Origin: an uncultured Alphaproteobacteria bacterium
Lineage (GTDB): Bacteria; Pseudomonadota; Alphaproteobacteria; RF32; CAG-239
Assembly (NCBI GenBank): GCA_944391515.1
Contig: CALXTW010000019.1
Span: forward strand, 1-36,284
DNA length: 36,284 bases
Direction of reading: 5' to 3'
The notes below the pieces were generated by a model, which was not told where the DNA came from, searched no databases, and saw only the letters and a list, made by a program, of their open reading frames with translations. Below, in pieces: positions 23,595 to 31,633 of the stretch; position 1 is the stretch's first letter; every line of letters starts with the position of its first letter. A program made the position numbers and the translations under genes.

Positions 23595-24614
23595 TTATTG
23601 CAAGTTATCTTTGAAGAACTTTGTTATCTTATCAAAAGGAATTTTTTCAAGATTATCGTATAAATCGACGTGGTTGGCGCCCGGAATAATCATTAACTCC
23701 TTATTTTTACCTTGCAATTTTTTGAAAGCATCTTCGCTAAAGTAGCGGCTATGCGCTTTTTCACCGTGAAGCATCAAAACGACACTTTTAATCTCATCAC
23801 TATAGCTTAACAACGGCATATTCATAAATGACAGAGATGATGTCATATTCCAACCGCCTGTCGAATTAATCGAACGCTTGTGATAGCCTCTTGGGGTTTT
23901 GTAATATCCATAGTAGTCTTGCACAAACTGTGGTTCTTCTCCCGTTAATTTATCGGGTAACCCTTGTGCTATGGCAAAAGTTCCGGCTTTAGCATCCTGC
24001 GTTCTTTGAGCATTGAGTTTTTGGCGCAAAGCATAGCGCTCTTCTTTGCTCATAGCATCAAAATAGCCATTGGCATTAACGCGGCTCATATCATACATCG
24101 TAGAAGTAACGGTAGCTTTGATACGGGTATCCATGGCAGCGGCATTTAATCCAAATCCACCAAAGCCACAAATACCGATAATACCGATTTTTTCAGGATT
24201 TACCTCTGGCAAAGTACTTAAAAAATCTACCGCAGCGCTAAAATCTTCGGTATTAATGTCAGGAGAGGCCACATTGCGCGGTTGACCACCGCTTTCCCCC
24301 GTGTAAGAGGCATCAAAAGCAAGTGTGACAAATCCCTGCTCGGCCATTTTTTGCGCATATAAGCCTGAGGCTTGCTCTTTTACCGCACCAAACGGGCCGG
24401 AGACGGCAATAGCTGACAAATCTTTATCTGCTCCGGATTTAGGCAAATATAAATCACCAACCAGCTTTATGCCGTAACGATTTTTGAAACTGACTTTTTG
24501 AACTTTTACTTTATCGCTTTTAGCAAAAGTTTTGTCCCAAGTGTGCGTTTGGTAATATTTGAACAAGCCCAATACCACCAAAATCGCCAAAATTCCTATT
24601 GAAATAATTTTCAT
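23595..24614 (-). CDS. Membrane-anchored alpha/beta hydrolase (YcjY-like)
   Basis: 339 residues. The N-terminal ISIGILAILVVLGLFKYY is a single membrane anchor or uncleaved signal. The catalytic domain starts with YGIKLVGDLYLPKSG and has AIAVSGPFGAVKEQ. The nucleophile elbow reads GICGFGG, with Cys in place of Ser as in dienelactone-hydrolase-type enzymes; MLHGEKAHSRYFSE and IPGANHVDLYDN supply the acid and His. The layout matches YcjY/DltE-like hydrolases, of unknown physiological substrate, acting at the cell envelope. AGGAG is 6 nt before the ATG. It is preceded by a terminator, so it has its own promoter. Confidence 0.8.
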   Translation of the reverse strand: MKIISIGILAILVVLGLFKYYQTHTWDKTFAKSDKVKVQKVSFKNRYGIKLVGDLYLPKSGADKDLSAIAVSGPFGAVKEQASGLYAQKMAEQGFVTLAFDASYTGESGGQPRNVASPDINTEDFSAAVDFLSTLPEVNPEKIGIIGICGFGGFGLNAAAMDTRIKATVTSTMYDMSRVNANGYFDAMSKEERYALRQKLNAQRTQDAKAGTFAIAQGLPDKLTGEEPQFVQDYYGYYKTPRGYHKRSINSTGGWNMTSSLSFMNMPLLSYSDEIKSVVLMLHGEKAHSRYFSEDAFKKLQGKNKELMIIPGANHVDLYDNLEKIPFDKITKFFKDNLQ

Positions 24615-24690
24615 TGGCTTTCTCCTGTTATTGTGTTTGGGATAGTTTAGCTTTTAGAGTATGCTCTAAGTCAAGCCCTTTTTGTAAAAA

Positions 24691-24723
24691 AAAAGACCCG
24701 ACAATAAAATTGTCAGGTCTTTT
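24691..24723 (-). terminator. Terminator downstream of the unassigned gene at 24735
   Basis: AAAAGACC-C-GACAA pairs with TTGTC-A-GGTCTTTT (one C/A mismatch). A run of ten A on the + strand gives the T run on the reverse strand. Confidence 0.75.
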
Positions 24724-24734
24724 TTGTTTAACAA

Positions 24735-25568
24735 TTAATCATCTTCGTCTGCAGAATAATGAATACTTTTGTAATCATGCCCTTCATAGGCATATAAGCC
24801 GGTGATTTTACGAAAACGACACACATAGATACTTAAATACCGCTCACCGTTTTCATAAAATATTCCTTGCGGATTTTCAACAAACAGCACATCTCCCTCT
24901 TGGTGGATTGAGCCATTTAGTTCTCTATCCCATGAGCGCATGGTGCATGCTTTGCAGTCCACATCCAAAACATAGTACTCGTTATTCCCTAAGCTTTGCA
25001 AAACCCGATACGGGTCAGCGAAATTATTATGAACCAAAGCTATTCCCGGTACCGAGAACGGAGCAACTGTCGGAAATTCGAAACGTCCAAGTCCACAAGG
25101 GGGAACCTGCTTTTCTTTTTTTACAACAAGTAAGCGGCGTTTTTGACGTGAAGCTTGTTTACCATAACCTTGATACCAATAGCCATTGATATTCTTATCA
25201 AGGGCTTGTGAGGCACGCCCAATACACAACAGACTCTGATTGATGATTTCGGCATTGTCCACAATTATCGTGATTTCTGACAAGCTCGGAAGCTGTACGT
25301 TATAACGTGACAGAAACGCTTTCATTTGCTTTTCGTCATAAAGCTCTGACGAGAACAAGTCCAGACAAATGTATTTATCTGATTCATCAATAAATATTCC
25401 CTTTTCTTGTTCAAAAACCGTTGACGTAAAACGTCTTCCGTCTTTCAAAAAATAATCACCGGGAAGTTTCATCGGTTCTATCATAACCGAAAAATAATCA
25501 GAGGACTTTGCCATCAAATTGTTGAAACGGGCACGTCTTTCCAACTGTGCCAAAAAACTTTTTTCCAT
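24735..25568 (-). CDS. Unassigned cytoplasmic protein
   Basis: 277 residues without signal peptide or membrane span. I do not recognise a family. Features are a Phe/Tyr-rich N-terminal domain, SLSEITIIVDNAEIINQSLLC, a basic patch (GYGKQASRQKRRLLVVKKEKQ), DVDCKACTMRSW with two close cysteines, ERYLSIYVCRFRKITGLYA, and an acidic end (SADEDD). The start ATGGAAAAAAG has no Shine-Dalgarno site, like the three genes at 14567-17750. A reverse TTGACA near 25648 could be its -35. Composition is a little richer in GC than neighbours, which fits acquisition, but this is a judgement by eye. Confidence 0.55.
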   Translation of the reverse strand: MEKSFLAQLERRARFNNLMAKSSDYFSVMIEPMKLPGDYFLKDGRRFTSTVFEQEKGIFIDESDKYICLDLFSSELYDEKQMKAFLSRYNVQLPSLSEITIIVDNAEIINQSLLCIGRASQALDKNINGYWYQGYGKQASRQKRRLLVVKKEKQVPPCGLGRFEFPTVAPFSVPGIALVHNNFADPYRVLQSLGNNEYYVLDVDCKACTMRSWDRELNGSIHQEGDVLFVENPQGIFYENGERYLSIYVCRFRKITGLYAYEGHDYKSIHYSADEDD

Positions 25569-25661
25569 AAGGCTTTAATATTAAGGGTTAATAATTGTAT
25601 TAATAAGCTAATTATGCGCTTGTTGTATGCCTTTATCTTGTCTTTGTCAATGGATTTTATT

Positions 25662-26807
25662 TTAATATTTAAGCGCTATACCCGTAATTATAGCATAGCC
25701 TTTGGAATTGTTATCTGAGTTTCGGGTGAGGCCTTTGGAATTGGTATAACCATTGATTAAGAATATATCTAGATGGTCGTTTACTTCATATCGGTTCGAC
25801 TGCAAAAACAAATTATCACTATTACGGGTGTTTTTAGCCTCGGTATGCAGATATGCAAAGTTGGTACTAAAGCGGCCAAAGTCATAGCCAAAGCTGATAT
25901 CCCAAGCCTCTCCTTCGCGATAATTATCAAAATAAGCCGGAAGGTGTTCATTCTGTCTGGTAGTGGAGATTGGATTGTCTTTTCCATCAATATATGCATT
26001 TTTATATGAGGCGGAAATATTAAATTTATCTACTTGCCAACGAACGCCAAATGCCCATTCATTATCCGTGCGGTTAAATAAACCATAGCCTACTGATGTG
26101 TATAGCTCTCCAATGCCAGGTGTCCATTTGTTTTGCATGGCAAAAGTATAGCCGTCTTCAGGTTTGTCATAGTGAACATAGCGACTGACCATACCGCGGC
26201 GGCTGGCGTTATCGGGAGCATAGCTGAAACCAAATTTGGTATTGCCGATTTCAGGTGTGAAATAACTGAACTTAAAAGAACGACCATCATCCATAATACG
26301 CGTAGATTTCGGGGTTGCAAATTTGACCGATTTGAAACCATTGCTCCAATTGGCACTTGGCAACCAATAAGTTAAATTACTGTCTTGAATGCCAACCCAT
26401 GTGATGTCTTGAGCGCCAAGGTGCAAATAATAGGCAGCATTGTAAGTGTGGCCGATGGTGAATTTACCAAGTTCTTCTTTTTCAACCTCTCCATAGGGAA
26501 AAAATCGCCAATCGCCATGAGGATAGCCATTATCATGCTGGCGAGAAACAATGGTGTAATTTGCCTTTAGTGAGAGTTTGGTTCCGTCTTCAAAATTATA
26601 GCCGCCGCCAAATTTTCCATCAGCTCTAAAAACTAATCGGTTTGGCATGGTATCAACATTATGCAAATCTCTTGTTTGAGAGATTCCATAATAAAGGCCG
26701 GCCAAGCCTGATTGGCTAAAGTTCCACCCCAAGGGGGCATTTTCATCAGCGTAGGCACTATTAAGAGGCGCTAAAATCAATGCAGCCGAGGCTAAAAACT
26801 TTTTCAT
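25662..26807 (-). CDS. Outer-membrane porin-like beta-barrel
   Basis: 381 residues with a signal peptide ending NSAYA. The mature protein alternates aromatic-flanked strands: GLAGLYYGISQ, LVFRADGKFGGGYNF, KLSLKANYTI, FKFSYFTPEIGNTKFGFSYA, GELYTSVGYGLF, FNISASYKNAYI, AWDISFGYDFGRFSTNFAYLHTE-type repeats. It ends IITGIALKY with a C-terminal aromatic, as expected for a BAM-inserted barrel. Length and strand count fit a 16-strand general porin; specificity is unknown. Its ATG is 14 nt after the murF-like stop with TAAGGA overlapping that stop, so it is probably the third gene of that operon. Confidence 0.85.
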   Translation of the reverse strand: MKKFLASAALILAPLNSAYADENAPLGWNFSQSGLAGLYYGISQTRDLHNVDTMPNRLVFRADGKFGGGYNFEDGTKLSLKANYTIVSRQHDNGYPHGDWRFFPYGEVEKEELGKFTIGHTYNAAYYLHLGAQDITWVGIQDSNLTYWLPSANWSNGFKSVKFATPKSTRIMDDGRSFKFSYFTPEIGNTKFGFSYAPDNASRRGMVSRYVHYDKPEDGYTFAMQNKWTPGIGELYTSVGYGLFNRTDNEWAFGVRWQVDKFNISASYKNAYIDGKDNPISTTRQNEHLPAYFDNYREGEAWDISFGYDFGRFSTNFAYLHTEAKNTRNSDNLFLQSNRYEVNDHLDIFLINGYTNSKGLTRNSDNNSKGYAIITGIALKY

Positions 26808-26821
26808 ATAAATTGCTATCC

Positions 26822-28345
26822 TTAGTAGTTATCAGGTAAATCGTTTTCCAACAAAATGATTTTTTTGCGTTCGCTGTTCAGTGCATAGGCATGCTGCAGG
26901 CCATCGTTCAGGCTTTTGGCTATATAGATTTTACTTTCGGGATAATTAGCTTTTTCTAGTCCTGACTTGATGGGTAAGGTTTGTTTTTCGCCTACCAAAA
27001 TCACGTAGTCGCAAACTTTTGCTATATCTTCGCCAAAGGCTTGGTTGAGGCTGTTTTCTTGCTCGCCTAACTCAACCATTCCCGGCGTAATGATGATTTT
27101 GTAGTCATCAAACAAAGACAAAATTTTTAGCGCCGCCTTAATTCCGCTCGGGTTGGAGTTAAAGCCGTCATCAATAATCGTGACTTTGCCATGCTCGGTT
27201 AATTCTAAGCGGTGCGGAACGGCTTTGATTTTTAGGAGTTGGGGTTTGAGTTTGGCAAGCGGAATACCCAATAAACTACACATTGCCAGAGCCCCTGCCA
27301 GATTGACAATATTATGCTCTCCAAGCAAGCGGGTTTGATAATCGCATTTTTCACCCGTTGAGGTTACAAAAGTAAAGCTCGTTCCTTGCGAGGAGACTTT
27401 AACATTTGTTGCTTGGTAGTCATTATGTTTGCCCAAGCCATAAGTTTGATACTTGTGTTTGGGCGGATTGTTACGAATAAGTTCATTATCGCCATTGACG
27501 AGCAAGAAGCCATCTTTTGGCAAAGCATCAGCCAGTTCATATTTGGTTTTGATGATGTTGGCTTGGGTTTTGAAACTTTCCAGATGTTGCGCGCCTAGGG
27601 CTGTGATGATACCGTGTTTGGGGTGAACGATATCGCACAATTCCTTAATATCGCCGACATTTTGCGCCCCCATTTCGCAGACAAAGACTTCATCGGTGGC
27701 TTTTAGGTATTCTCTCACGGTTTTTACAATTCCCATCGGGGTATTGTAGCTTTCGGGCGTCATCAAAGAATTAAAAGACGCATGCAATAAAGTGTTGAGA
27801 TAATATTTTACGCTGGTTTTGCCATAGCTGCCGGTGATGCCGATAGTGAGTAAGTCTGGGCATGAGCGCAAAATCTTTTTGGCTTTGATGATATAGCAAT
27901 GTCTTCTCCAAGCTTCAAACGGCATATTGATATAGTTGGCCAAGAGTACGACTATTCCAACCAAACCATAGGCCAAGGGTAAGAAAGTAATATTTTTTAT
28001 CCATGCGGCATAAAACATTAAGCCCAGCAAGACAACAGAAGTTAAGAGTAATCTATCAACCCTATGGGTATAGACAAGGCGCTTTTTGGCTGATTTTGGC
28101 CACATTGCCCAACAAAAAAGCGCAAACAAAGCACTCAAGCCCCAAGGGTTAAGCGCAACTTTTAAGCCGATACCCCCAAGCAGAAGAGCTAAAATTTGAC
28201 TCCAAGAACGGTGGAGGTTGTGTGCCAGCCATTTGGTTTGTACTTTGGGCTTGTAGGCATTGAGCTGGAACATGTGGGTGAAATAACGCAGAGCCAAAAG
28301 TGTGGCGCAAGCTCCCAAAACAAAACAAATTATTGGTGCTGACAT
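26822..28345 (-). CDS. MurF-like Mur ligase with N-terminal membrane domain
   Basis: About 507 residues from the ATG at 28345, with GGAG at 6 nt spacing; the ATG four codons upstream overlaps the previous gene. The first 140 residues hold about five membrane segments (IICFVLGACATLLALRYF, ILALLLGGIGLKVAL, ALFALFCWAMW, LLLTSVVLLGLMFYAAW, LVGIVVLLANYI) instead of the usual MurF substrate domain. The ligase follows: P-loop TIGITGSYGKTS, TPESYNTPMGIVKTVREYL, VCEMGAQNVGDI, LLGEHNIVNLAGALAM, PHRLELTEHGKVTIIDDGFNSNPSG. MurF joins D-Ala-D-Ala to UDP-MurNAc-tripeptide in the cytoplasm. The membrane form may act on a related substrate. It lies next to a hydrolase and opposite a D-Ala-D-Ala ligase gene. 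Confidence 0.85.
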   Translation of the reverse strand: MSAPIICFVLGACATLLALRYFTHMFQLNAYKPKVQTKWLAHNLHRSWSQILALLLGGIGLKVALNPWGLSALFALFCWAMWPKSAKKRLVYTHRVDRLLLTSVVLLGLMFYAAWIKNITFLPLAYGLVGIVVLLANYINMPFEAWRRHCYIIKAKKILRSCPDLLTIGITGSYGKTSVKYYLNTLLHASFNSLMTPESYNTPMGIVKTVREYLKATDEVFVCEMGAQNVGDIKELCDIVHPKHGIITALGAQHLESFKTQANIIKTKYELADALPKDGFLLVNGDNELIRNNPPKHKYQTYGLGKHNDYQATNVKVSSQGTSFTFVTSTGEKCDYQTRLLGEHNIVNLAGALAMCSLLGIPLAKLKPQLLKIKAVPHRLELTEHGKVTIIDDGFNSNPSGIKAALKILSLFDDYKIIITPGMVELGEQENSLNQAFGEDIAKVCDYVILVGEKQTLPIKSGLEKANYPESKIYIAKSLNDGLQHAYALNSERKKIILLENDLPDNY

Positions 28346-28346
28346 T

Positions 28347-29102
28347 TTATTCTCCAATATTCAAAAAAGACTTGATAACACGAGCAAAAAGATAAGGCTG
28401 TTCTAAAAACGAATAATGCCCTGCTCCTTCAAACACGACCAGACCTGAGCCTTTGATGAGGCTTTCCATTTTTTTGGCATCAGACAAAGGTGTGGCAGTG
28501 TCTTTATCGCCCCAGATTAACAGGGTTTCTGCCGTGATTTGCGGCAACAAGGGTTCTAAATCTTCATTAACGGCTTTGACCAAGCACCCCCGCATGATGG
28601 GTGATGCCGCCGCATAGTCAGCCGAGCCAAACTTGGTTTGAAAATAGTTCAAAGCAAAAGGGAAACACTTGATGAGCTTTTTGCCTAGTTTATAAATTCC
28701 AACCTTTAGTTTGTATTTTAGGCCTCGTTTGGGCAAAATTCCGGCCGAATCGACCAAGATGTTTTTGGTTATCTTAAAAGGTAAATCAGAACGAGAGTTG
28801 AGTTTAATGATAACTCTGCCACCAAAGGAGTGTCCCAGCAAAATTACCTTATCGGCTTTGAAAAGTTTAAGAAACTCCACCACAAAATCAGCATAGTCAT
28901 CAACCGACCAAACCTGTGGCGGTTCTTCGCTCTCGCCAAATCCCGGCATATCTAATGCTACGACATGATACCGGCAAGAGATGGTATTTATGATATTTTC
29001 AAAGAGCTTGATATTGGCTCCCCAGCCATGGAGCAAACAGACCAGTTCGCCCGAACCTTGGCTTTGATAATTGATATTTATTCCTTTGATTGTGGTGCGC
29101 AC
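28347..29102 (-). CDS. Alpha/beta hydrolase in the Mur ligase cassette
   Basis: 251 residues, start GTG at 29102 (GTGCGCACC) because no in-frame ATG precedes the domain. The fold is a textbook small alpha/beta hydrolase: LVCLLHGWGANIKLFE with oxyanion HGWG, HVVALDMPGFGESE, VILLGHSFGGRV as nucleophile elbow (GHSFGG), LLIWGDKDTATPL with the acid Asp, and GAGHYSFLEQP with the catalytic His. No signal peptide. Its stop precedes the murF-like ATG by 1 nt, so the two are tightly coupled. The position suggests a job on a peptidoglycan precursor or an acyl-D-Ala ester, but this is inference. Confidence 0.8.
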   Translation of the reverse strand: MRTTIKGININYQSQGSGELVCLLHGWGANIKLFENIINTISCRYHVVALDMPGFGESEEPPQVWSVDDYADFVVEFLKLFKADKVILLGHSFGGRVIIKLNSRSDLPFKITKNILVDSAGILPKRGLKYKLKVGIYKLGKKLIKCFPFALNYFQTKFGSADYAAASPIMRGCLVKAVNEDLEPLLPQITAETLLIWGDKDTATPLSDAKKMESLIKGSGLVVFEGAGHYSFLEQPYLFARVIKSFLNIGE

Positions 29103-29196
29103 GGTAAAATCTTTACTCTATATTAAACAGAATCGTTGTATTGCTCTCTTATTGTTAGCTTTTTTGTATTAAATAAACCTTAAAAGGAAAAAGATT

Positions 29197-30390
29197 ATGA
29201 AAATTAAAGTTGCGGTTATTTTCGGCGGTAAGAGCACCGAACATGAAATTTCTATTATTTCTGCCGTTCAAGCCATGAATAATATGGATACCGAGAAATA
29301 TGACATTATTCCGCTTTATTTAACCAAAAATAATGAATTTTATTTTGGAGAGGCGCTGCGTAATATTAATGAATATCGCAACATCAAATCCTTGCTGGAA
29401 AAATGCCAAAGAGTGATTTTGGTCAATGACGGAACAAAGCACAAAATCATTAAATATCCTTTTAAGTTGTTTGGCAAAAAAGTTTTGGGTGAATTTGACG
29501 TGGCTTTCCCGATTGTTCACGGGACAAATGTTGAAGACGGTACTTTGCAAGGATTTTTGAAAACTCTTAATGTTCCTTTTGTGGGGTGCGGTGTTTTTGC
29601 CTCCGGCTTGGGCATGGATAAATTTGCCATGAAAATTATGCTCAAGGAAGCCGGTTTTCCCGTATTGGATTGCTTGCGCTTTAATGCTCACGATTATCAA
29701 GAGCCGGCACAAGTCATTGAAAAGATTGAGAAGAAATTCTCCTATCCGGTCATTGTGAAACCCGTTAACCTTGGTTCCAGTATCGGTATTTCTCGCGCCG
29801 ATGACAAAGAGGCTTTGGTGAAATCTTTAGATACGGCTTTTAGTTTTTCCGATATGGTATTGGTTGAACGTGCAATTACCAATTTGAAAGAAATTAACTG
29901 TGCGGTTTTGGGCGATAGTGATGAAGCCTCAGCTTCGGAATGTGAAGAACCCCTCACCTCTCATGAAATTCTCAGCTACCAAGATAAATATATGGGTGAC
30001 GGCGCAAAATCCTCAGGCTCTAAGGGTATGCAGAGTTTGAAGCGCAAAATTCCGGCCGATATTCCTCTCAAACAAAAGAAAGATATTCAAGAAATGGCGG
30101 TTAAGGCTTTTCAATATCTGGATTGCAACGGCGTTGCCAGAATCGACTTTATGATTGATGAAGATGAGGGAAAAGTTTACTTTAACGAGATTAACACAAT
30201 TCCGGGCTCACTTTCATTTTATTTGTGGGAGCCTTTGGGCATTAAATATAAAGAGTTGTTGACCAAACTTATCAACTTAGCCCTTAAGAGAGAGCGTAAA
30301 GAATCTGAAATTGTGTACTCTTTTGATACAAATGTGCTGGCTCAGGCCGGAAGTTTTGGTGCAAAGGGAAGCAAAGGAAGTAAATTGTAA
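29197..30390 (+). CDS. ddl: D-alanine--D-alanine ligase
   Basis: 397 residues. It joins two D-Ala with ATP for peptidoglycan precursors. Motifs are VAVIFGGKSTEHEISIISA at the N-terminus, FPIVHGTNVEDGTLQGFL, VGCGVFASGLGMDKFAMK, YPVIVKPVNLGSSIGISRA (ATP-grasp), VARIDFMIDE and FNEINTIPGSLSFYLWEP (metal-binding Glu and Asn). The middle (CEEPLTSHEILSYQDKYMGDG, then SKGMQSLKRKIPADI) is longer than in E. coli Ddl. It resembles the version I know from Firmicutes, so transfer of this cassette is possible. The tail after residue 375 is Gly/Ser/Lys-rich and not conserved. AAGGA lies before the ATG. It is divergent from the hydrolase/MurF-like/porin operon across 94 nt. Confidence 0.92.
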   Translation: MKIKVAVIFGGKSTEHEISIISAVQAMNNMDTEKYDIIPLYLTKNNEFYFGEALRNINEYRNIKSLLEKCQRVILVNDGTKHKIIKYPFKLFGKKVLGEFDVAFPIVHGTNVEDGTLQGFLKTLNVPFVGCGVFASGLGMDKFAMKIMLKEAGFPVLDCLRFNAHDYQEPAQVIEKIEKKFSYPVIVKPVNLGSSIGISRADDKEALVKSLDTAFSFSDMVLVERAITNLKEINCAVLGDSDEASASECEEPLTSHEILSYQDKYMGDGAKSSGSKGMQSLKRKIPADIPLKQKKDIQEMAVKAFQYLDCNGVARIDFMIDEDEGKVYFNEINTIPGSLSFYLWEPLGIKYKELLTKLINLALKRERKESEIVYSFDTNVLAQAGSFGAKGSKGSKL

Positions 30391-30447
30391 AAATTTATCT
30401 CTTTGATTTTCAATAATTTTATAAAAAAGTTGAAAAAATTATTTTCC

Positions 30448-30464
30448 CTTAAGCGTTCCTTAAG
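30448..30464 (+). promoter_or_regulatory. PmrA/QseB-type response-regulator box
   Basis: CTTAAG-CGTTC-CTTAAG is a perfect fit to the PmrA-box consensus HTTAAK-N5-HTTAAK used by the QseB/PmrA group of OmpR-type regulators. A possible -10 (TAAAAG) starts at 30474. The regulator encoded at 30977 is the obvious binder, so autoregulation is likely. Confidence 0.7.
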
Positions 30465-30474
30465 GAGCCAATGT

Positions 30475-30509
30475 AAAAGTGAGTTTGTAGTTAAGGACAA
30501 ACCACTTTT
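30475..30509 (+). other. 5' leader hairpin before the BOF gene
   Basis: AAAAGTG-A-GTTTGT pairs with ACAAAC-CACTTTT, 13 bp with one bulge and an 8-nt loop. The ribosome site follows within about 6 nt. It would form at the very start of the transcript and could control stability or ribosome access. Confidence 0.55.
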
Positions 30510-30527
30510 ATTTTAAGGAGAAAGAAA

Positions 30528-30902
30528 ATGAATAAATTTATCACCGCTTCTGCTTTTGTTGTTGCTTTAGGATTGAGCGCAAATGCATTTGCCGCAGGTT
30601 TTCAGGGACAAGCCAATATGGGCGGTTTTCAAGGTCCGGGATTGCAACCAAGCTCTGTTTCCGAGGCTTTGAAACTCAATGACGATACGCCGGTTGTATT
30701 AATCGGACAAATCGAAAAAAGTTTGGGTGGCGAAAAATACCTCTTCAAAGATGCAACAGGCAGCGTTACGGTTGAAATCGACAATGAAGATTGGAGAGGC
30801 GTAAACGTTACCCCGAAAGACACCATCGTTATCCAAGGTGAAGTTGACAAAGACTTCTTTAAGACCGAAATTGATGTTGACAGCGTAGCTTTGAAAAAAT
30901 AA
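30528..30902 (+). CDS. ygiW: YgiW/YdeI-type BOF (OB-fold) periplasmic protein
   Basis: 124 residues with a signal peptide ending ANAFA. The mature part has GQANMGGFQGPG then the OB-fold: VSEALKLNDDTPVVLIGQIE, YLFKDATGSVTVEIDNEDW, VTPKDTIVIQGEVD and FKTEIDVDSVALKK. YgiW/YdeI proteins are periplasmic stress-tolerance proteins that bind small ligands. In E. coli ygiW sits directly beside qseBC, and the same order is seen here, which supports the call. AAGGAG is 8 nt before the ATG. It lies behind the PmrA/QseB-type box and probably leads the operon. Confidence 0.88.
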   Translation: MNKFITASAFVVALGLSANAFAAGFQGQANMGGFQGPGLQPSSVSEALKLNDDTPVVLIGQIEKSLGGEKYLFKDATGSVTVEIDNEDWRGVNVTPKDTIVIQGEVDKDFFKTEIDVDSVALKK

Positions 30903-30920
30903 TCTGACTTTAGGAAAAAA

Positions 30921-30954
30921 CTGCAGTCCCCGGGAAAAAAGCTCGGGGCTGCAG
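30921..30954 (+). other. Intercistronic hairpin between BOF and regulator genes
   Basis: CTGCAG-T-CCCCG pairs with CGGGG-CTGCAG with one bulged T. There is no T run, so it is more likely to protect the upstream message or dampen expression of the regulator than to terminate fully. Confidence 0.55.
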
Positions 30955-30976
30955 GCGTAAGAAAAAGGAGCTTTCC

Positions 30977-31633
30977 ATGCGGGTGTTGTTAATTGAAGAT
31001 GATGAACTTATCGGCGATGGTATCAAAACCGGACTTGAAAAAATGGGCTTTACCATTGATTGGTTTCAAGACGGCGATGATGGCGAAGAAGCATTGTTGC
31101 AAGCTCCTTATGACGCGGTTGTTCTGGATCTGGGTTTGCCGCAAAAAGACGGATTGGAGATTTTGGAGAGCTGGCGACATGCCGGCAAGAAAGAACCGGT
31201 GTTAATCCTTAGTGCCAGAGGCGACATTGACCAGCGCATTTTAGGTCTTAACCTAGGGGCAGATGATTATTTGGCAAAACCCTTCTCGCTCAAAGAAGTT
31301 CAAGCCCGCTTAAATGCCCTTATTCGCCGCCAAAACGGACAAGTCAGCCCGCAACTGGAGCACAAGGGTGTGGTGTTTGATCCACAAACCAGACGCGTTA
31401 GCTTTATGGGCAAAGAAGTTACTTTTTCACCCAAAGAGCTGATTGTATTGGAACTATTGCTCCGTAACAAAAACAAAGTGCTTTCCAAGGAAGTAATTGA
31501 AAACAAAATCTATTCTTGGGGCGACGAAGTGCAAAGCAATGCCGTGGAAGTGCATGTTCACCATTTGCGCAAAAAGCTTGGCAAAGACTTTATTAAAACA
31601 ATCAACAAAATAGGATATATCGTGGAGGATTAA
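30977..31633 (+). CDS. qseB: OmpR-family response regulator (QseB/PmrA-like)
   Basis: 218 residues. The receiver domain has acidic residues [12 protein letters not shown], phospho-acceptor D51 in [12 protein letters not shown], the Ser of LILSARGD and Lys in [17 protein letters not shown]. The C-terminal winged helix follows ([23 protein letters not shown], then [14 protein letters not shown] and [13 protein letters not shown]). The closest pattern I know is QseB/PmrA. GGAG lies before the ATG. Its stop overlaps the next start by 1 nt, and the gene follows the BOF protein as in the enterobacterial ygiW-qseBC region. The symbol is by family and context; orthology is not proven. Confidence 0.88.
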   Translation: MRVLLIEDDELIGDGIKTGLEKMGFTIDWFQDGDDGEEALLQAPYDAVVLDLGLPQKDGLEILESWRHAGKKEPVLILSARGDIDQRILGLNLGADDYLAKPFSLKEVQARLNALIRRQNGQVSPQLEHKGVVFDPQTRRVSFMGKEVTFSPKELIVLELLLRNKNKVLSKEVIENKIYSWGDEVQSNAVEVHVHHLRKKLGKDFIKTINKIGYIVED

